Assembly: GCF_029382255.1 (NCBI RefSeq)
Contig: NZ_JARLLG010000013.1
Span: forward strand, 1 to 64,000
DNA length: 64,000 bases
From: Isoptericola croceus
Lineage (GTDB): Bacteria; Actinomycetota; Actinomycetes; Actinomycetales; Cellulomonadaceae
Direction of reading: 5' to 3'
Shown here one piece after another: positions 62,595 to 64,000 of the stretch. Each line of letters opens with the position of its first letter. Within the stretch, counting starts at the first letter, position 1. A program made the translations under genes and the position numbers. The notes under the pieces were generated by a model. It ran no database searches. It was not told the DNA's origin and saw nothing but the letters and a program-made list of their open reading frames with translations.

Positions 62595-63164
62595 TCAGCC
62601 GATCAGCGCGGCAACCTCGGCCGCGACATCCTCCGGCGTCCGGCCCGACGTCGTGACGGTGTGCGTCGCCAGAGCACGCGTCCCCGCGTCGTCGAACCAC
62701 TCGGCGAGGAGATCATGGCCGTCGAAGACCCAGTCGGTGCCCTTGTCCATCACGGACCGGTGCCGCAGCACCGTGAGCGCTACCGCGCGGTCGAGTGACG
62801 GCAGCGGGAGCACCACGTGCGGGACCCCGCGCAACGCGGCGCGCACCGCCTCGCGGTGCCGCTCGGCGGTGTAGCTCGCGTGCCCGGCGCCGAGCGCGAC
62901 GACGGCGCCAGGGTTCGCCTCGACGACCCGTCGGACCGCATGGGCCCGCGCCGGTTCCCACTCCCGTTCGGCAGCGGCCCGCCCAACAGCCCGCACCCGT
63001 TCGACCAGACGGTCGATGCTCCACCCCACCTCGGCGTAGTACGGGTCGGCAGCCGCGTCGATGTCCACGAACGAGCGACCGAGCCGCTCGGCGACCAGTG
63101 CACCCAGCGTCGACTTGCCGGACGCCGCCGGGCCGAGCAGCACGAGCAGCGGCGCGGACGTCAA
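62595..63164 (-). CDS. Shikimate-kinase-like P-loop protein
   Basis: 189 residues. Walker A LLVLLGPAASGKSTLGALVA (about 7-26), then LGRSFVDIDAAADP and an Asp-rich nucleotide-binding region, GAGHASYTAERHRE and an Arg-rich lid (VALTVLRHRSV). It resembles shikimate/gluconate kinases, but substrate-binding motifs are divergent, so the phosphate acceptor is unknown. TTG at 63164 has GGAGG at good spacing and overlaps the upstream gene by TTGA. It lies between two DUF3592-like paralogs. Confidence 0.75.
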   Translation of the reverse strand: MTSAPLLVLLGPAASGKSTLGALVAERLGRSFVDIDAAADPYYAEVGWSIDRLVERVRAVGRAAAEREWEPARAHAVRRVVEANPGAVVALGAGHASYTAERHREAVRAALRGVPHVVLPLPSLDRAVALTVLRHRSVMDKGTDWVFDGHDLLAEWFDDAGTRALATHTVTTSGRTPEDVAAEVAALIG

Positions 63165-63688
63165 GGTGTCCTCCGCGAGGCGCGGCGATAGCCGACGACC
63201 GCCGCGAGCGCCAGTGCCGCCGTCGCGACCACCGAGACCACGGTGGACACGACCGCGATCGTCCGCGTCACCTCGTCGCCGGTGATCCGCTCCACGTCGC
63301 TCGCGGCCATCACCTGCTCGACGTCGCCGGGCTCGTGCAGGACGTCGAAGGTCCCGGCATAGGGGCCGCTGTCCACCGGACGCCACGCGCCGGACACCTC
63401 CTGCCGGAGCGTCGCCGGTGCCAGGTAGTAGTCCGCCGCGGTCGCACCGTCGAGCCGCAGGCGCCGGTCACCGTCCGGCAGGTCCACGACCGCCTCGACC
63501 GGGCGGCCTCGGGCCCCGGAGCCCTCGGCGCCGTGGGCGGTGGTGGCGACGCCGTCGGTGGCGAGCCGGTGCGCCGTCACGACCTCGGTCCCGGCGTCCC
63601 AGGCGACGAGTGCGCCGCCGACGGCGAGGACGAGGCCGACGCTCACGGGCACGAGCACACGCCAGGGGACGTCGTCACCCGCTGCCAT
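63161..63688 (-). CDS. DUF3592-like membrane protein (paralog B)
   Basis: 175 residues. N-terminal TM (VLVPVSVGLVLAVGGALVAW), soluble domain with VEAVVDLPDGDRRLRLDG and SGPYAGTFDVLHEPGDVEQVM, and a C-terminal TM (AVVSTVVSVVATAALALAAV). A paralog of the gene at 61855-62421. ATG at 63688 has GGGAGGTGG upstream; longer in-frame starts add non-conserved sequence. Its stop overlaps the P-loop gene. Confidence 0.75.
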   Translation of the reverse strand: MAAGDDVPWRVLVPVSVGLVLAVGGALVAWDAGTEVVTAHRLATDGVATTAHGAEGSGARGRPVEAVVDLPDGDRRLRLDGATAADYYLAPATLRQEVSGAWRPVDSGPYAGTFDVLHEPGDVEQVMAASDVERITGDEVTRTIAVVSTVVSVVATAALALAAVVGYRRASRRTP

Positions 63689-63731
63689 GCCACCTCCCGC
63701 CGTCCGGTCCGAGGAGGCATCATGGCATGTG

Positions 63732-64000
63732 ATGACCTCCACCACGCGGCCCGGCACCCCGGGCACCACCCGCAGCTCCGTCGCCGTCACCAACGGCTAC
63801 GTCGTCCCCGTCGTCGGTGACCCGATCGACGGCGGCACCGTGCTGATCAGCGACGGCGTCATCACCGCCGTCGGTGCGGACGTCGACGTCCCCGACGGCG
63901 TGCGCACCCTCGACGTCGGCGGGCGGTGGGTGCTGCCCGGCTTCGTCGAGTCGCACGGCCACGTCGGCATCCACGAGGAGTCCGACGGCTGGGCCGGCAA
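63732..64000 (+). CDS. Amidohydrolase (imidazolonepropionase-like), 5' part only
   Basis: First 89 residues only; the gene runs off the right edge. After a Thr/Pro-rich start it shows VTNGYVVPVVGDPIDGGTVL, DGVITAVGADVDVPDG, VGGRWVLPGFVESHGHVG and HEESDGWAG. The H-G-H motif is the first metal-ligand pair of amidohydrolases, and the sequence after it is typical of the imidazolonepropionase-like branch. ATG at 63732. It would hydrolyse a cyclic amide or similar compound. Confidence 0.85.
   Translation, partial: MTSTTRPGTPGTTRSSVAVTNGYVVPVVGDPIDGGTVLISDGVITAVGADVDVPDGVRTLDVGGRWVLPGFVESHGHVGIHEESDGWAG

Noticed and set aside
1-64000. CRISPR arrays or cas genes
   Set aside because: No regularly spaced repeat-spacer pattern or Cas motif was found; the only short tandem repeats are at 14815-14865, with no variable spacers.

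Overview
The window is very GC-rich chromosomal DNA from a Gram-positive actinobacterium. It is most likely a Micrococcales member close to Cellulomonadaceae or Promicromonosporaceae. The grounds are the base composition, frequent GTG starts, GTGA/ATGA gene overlaps, a conservon (histidine-kinase-like protein, Roadblock, DUF742, Ras-like GTPase), HU, a two-domain NadE and an actinobacterial-style heme locus. This placement is inference; no 16S sequence is inside the window.

Layout. 1-460: leader and two promoters of an rRNA operon that runs leftward off the window, then a long hairpin. 470-2706: a PutP-type proline symporter and three tRNAs (Arg-ACG, Ser-GCT, Ser-TGA). 2803-8456: the conservon. 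8588-11205: quinone oxidoreductase, EamA exporter and DUF805 protein, closed by long hairpins. 11221-14625: a sugar ABC transporter (binding lipoprotein and two permeases). 14898-17805: methionine aminopeptidase, HAD phosphatase and SerRS. 17921-24517: a lipid-kinase-like protein, a 1497-residue internally duplicated membrane protein and a family 2 glycosyltransferase, possibly an envelope module. 24691-28194: DUF5926-like protein, broken VOC gene, CoA-transferase and Ppx/GppA. 28390-42937: the heme genes hemA, hemE, hemY, hemC, hemD, hemB and hemL. 42969-46303: a small HhH protein and a CsoR-CopZ-CopA copper operon. 46402-49136: an ABC-2 exporter with its own winged-helix regulator. 49247-54658: a peptide-type ABC importer. 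54808-64000: CPBP protease, a kinase-like/flippase-like fusion, HU, CopC, NadE, two DUF3592-like paralogs around a shikimate-kinase-like P-loop protein, and the start of an amidohydrolase.

The accessory part is the 6.3-kb island (about 32,381-38,690) between hemY and hemC. It holds a 5'-truncated conjugative coupling protein, a DUF4913 gene broken by a one-base deletion, an AT-richer 387-residue protein of unknown function with a hydrophobic C-terminus, a small charged protein, a VapBC pair with an operator over its start codon, and an AbiEi/AbiEii-like pair preceded by matched palindromes. It looks like the decayed remains of an integrative conjugative element that now carries toxin-antitoxin and possibly defence functions. 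No integrase or att repeats were seen.

A recurring architectural trait is long, nearly perfect inverted repeats (25-32 bp arms, without U-tracts) at gene ends, especially between convergent genes.
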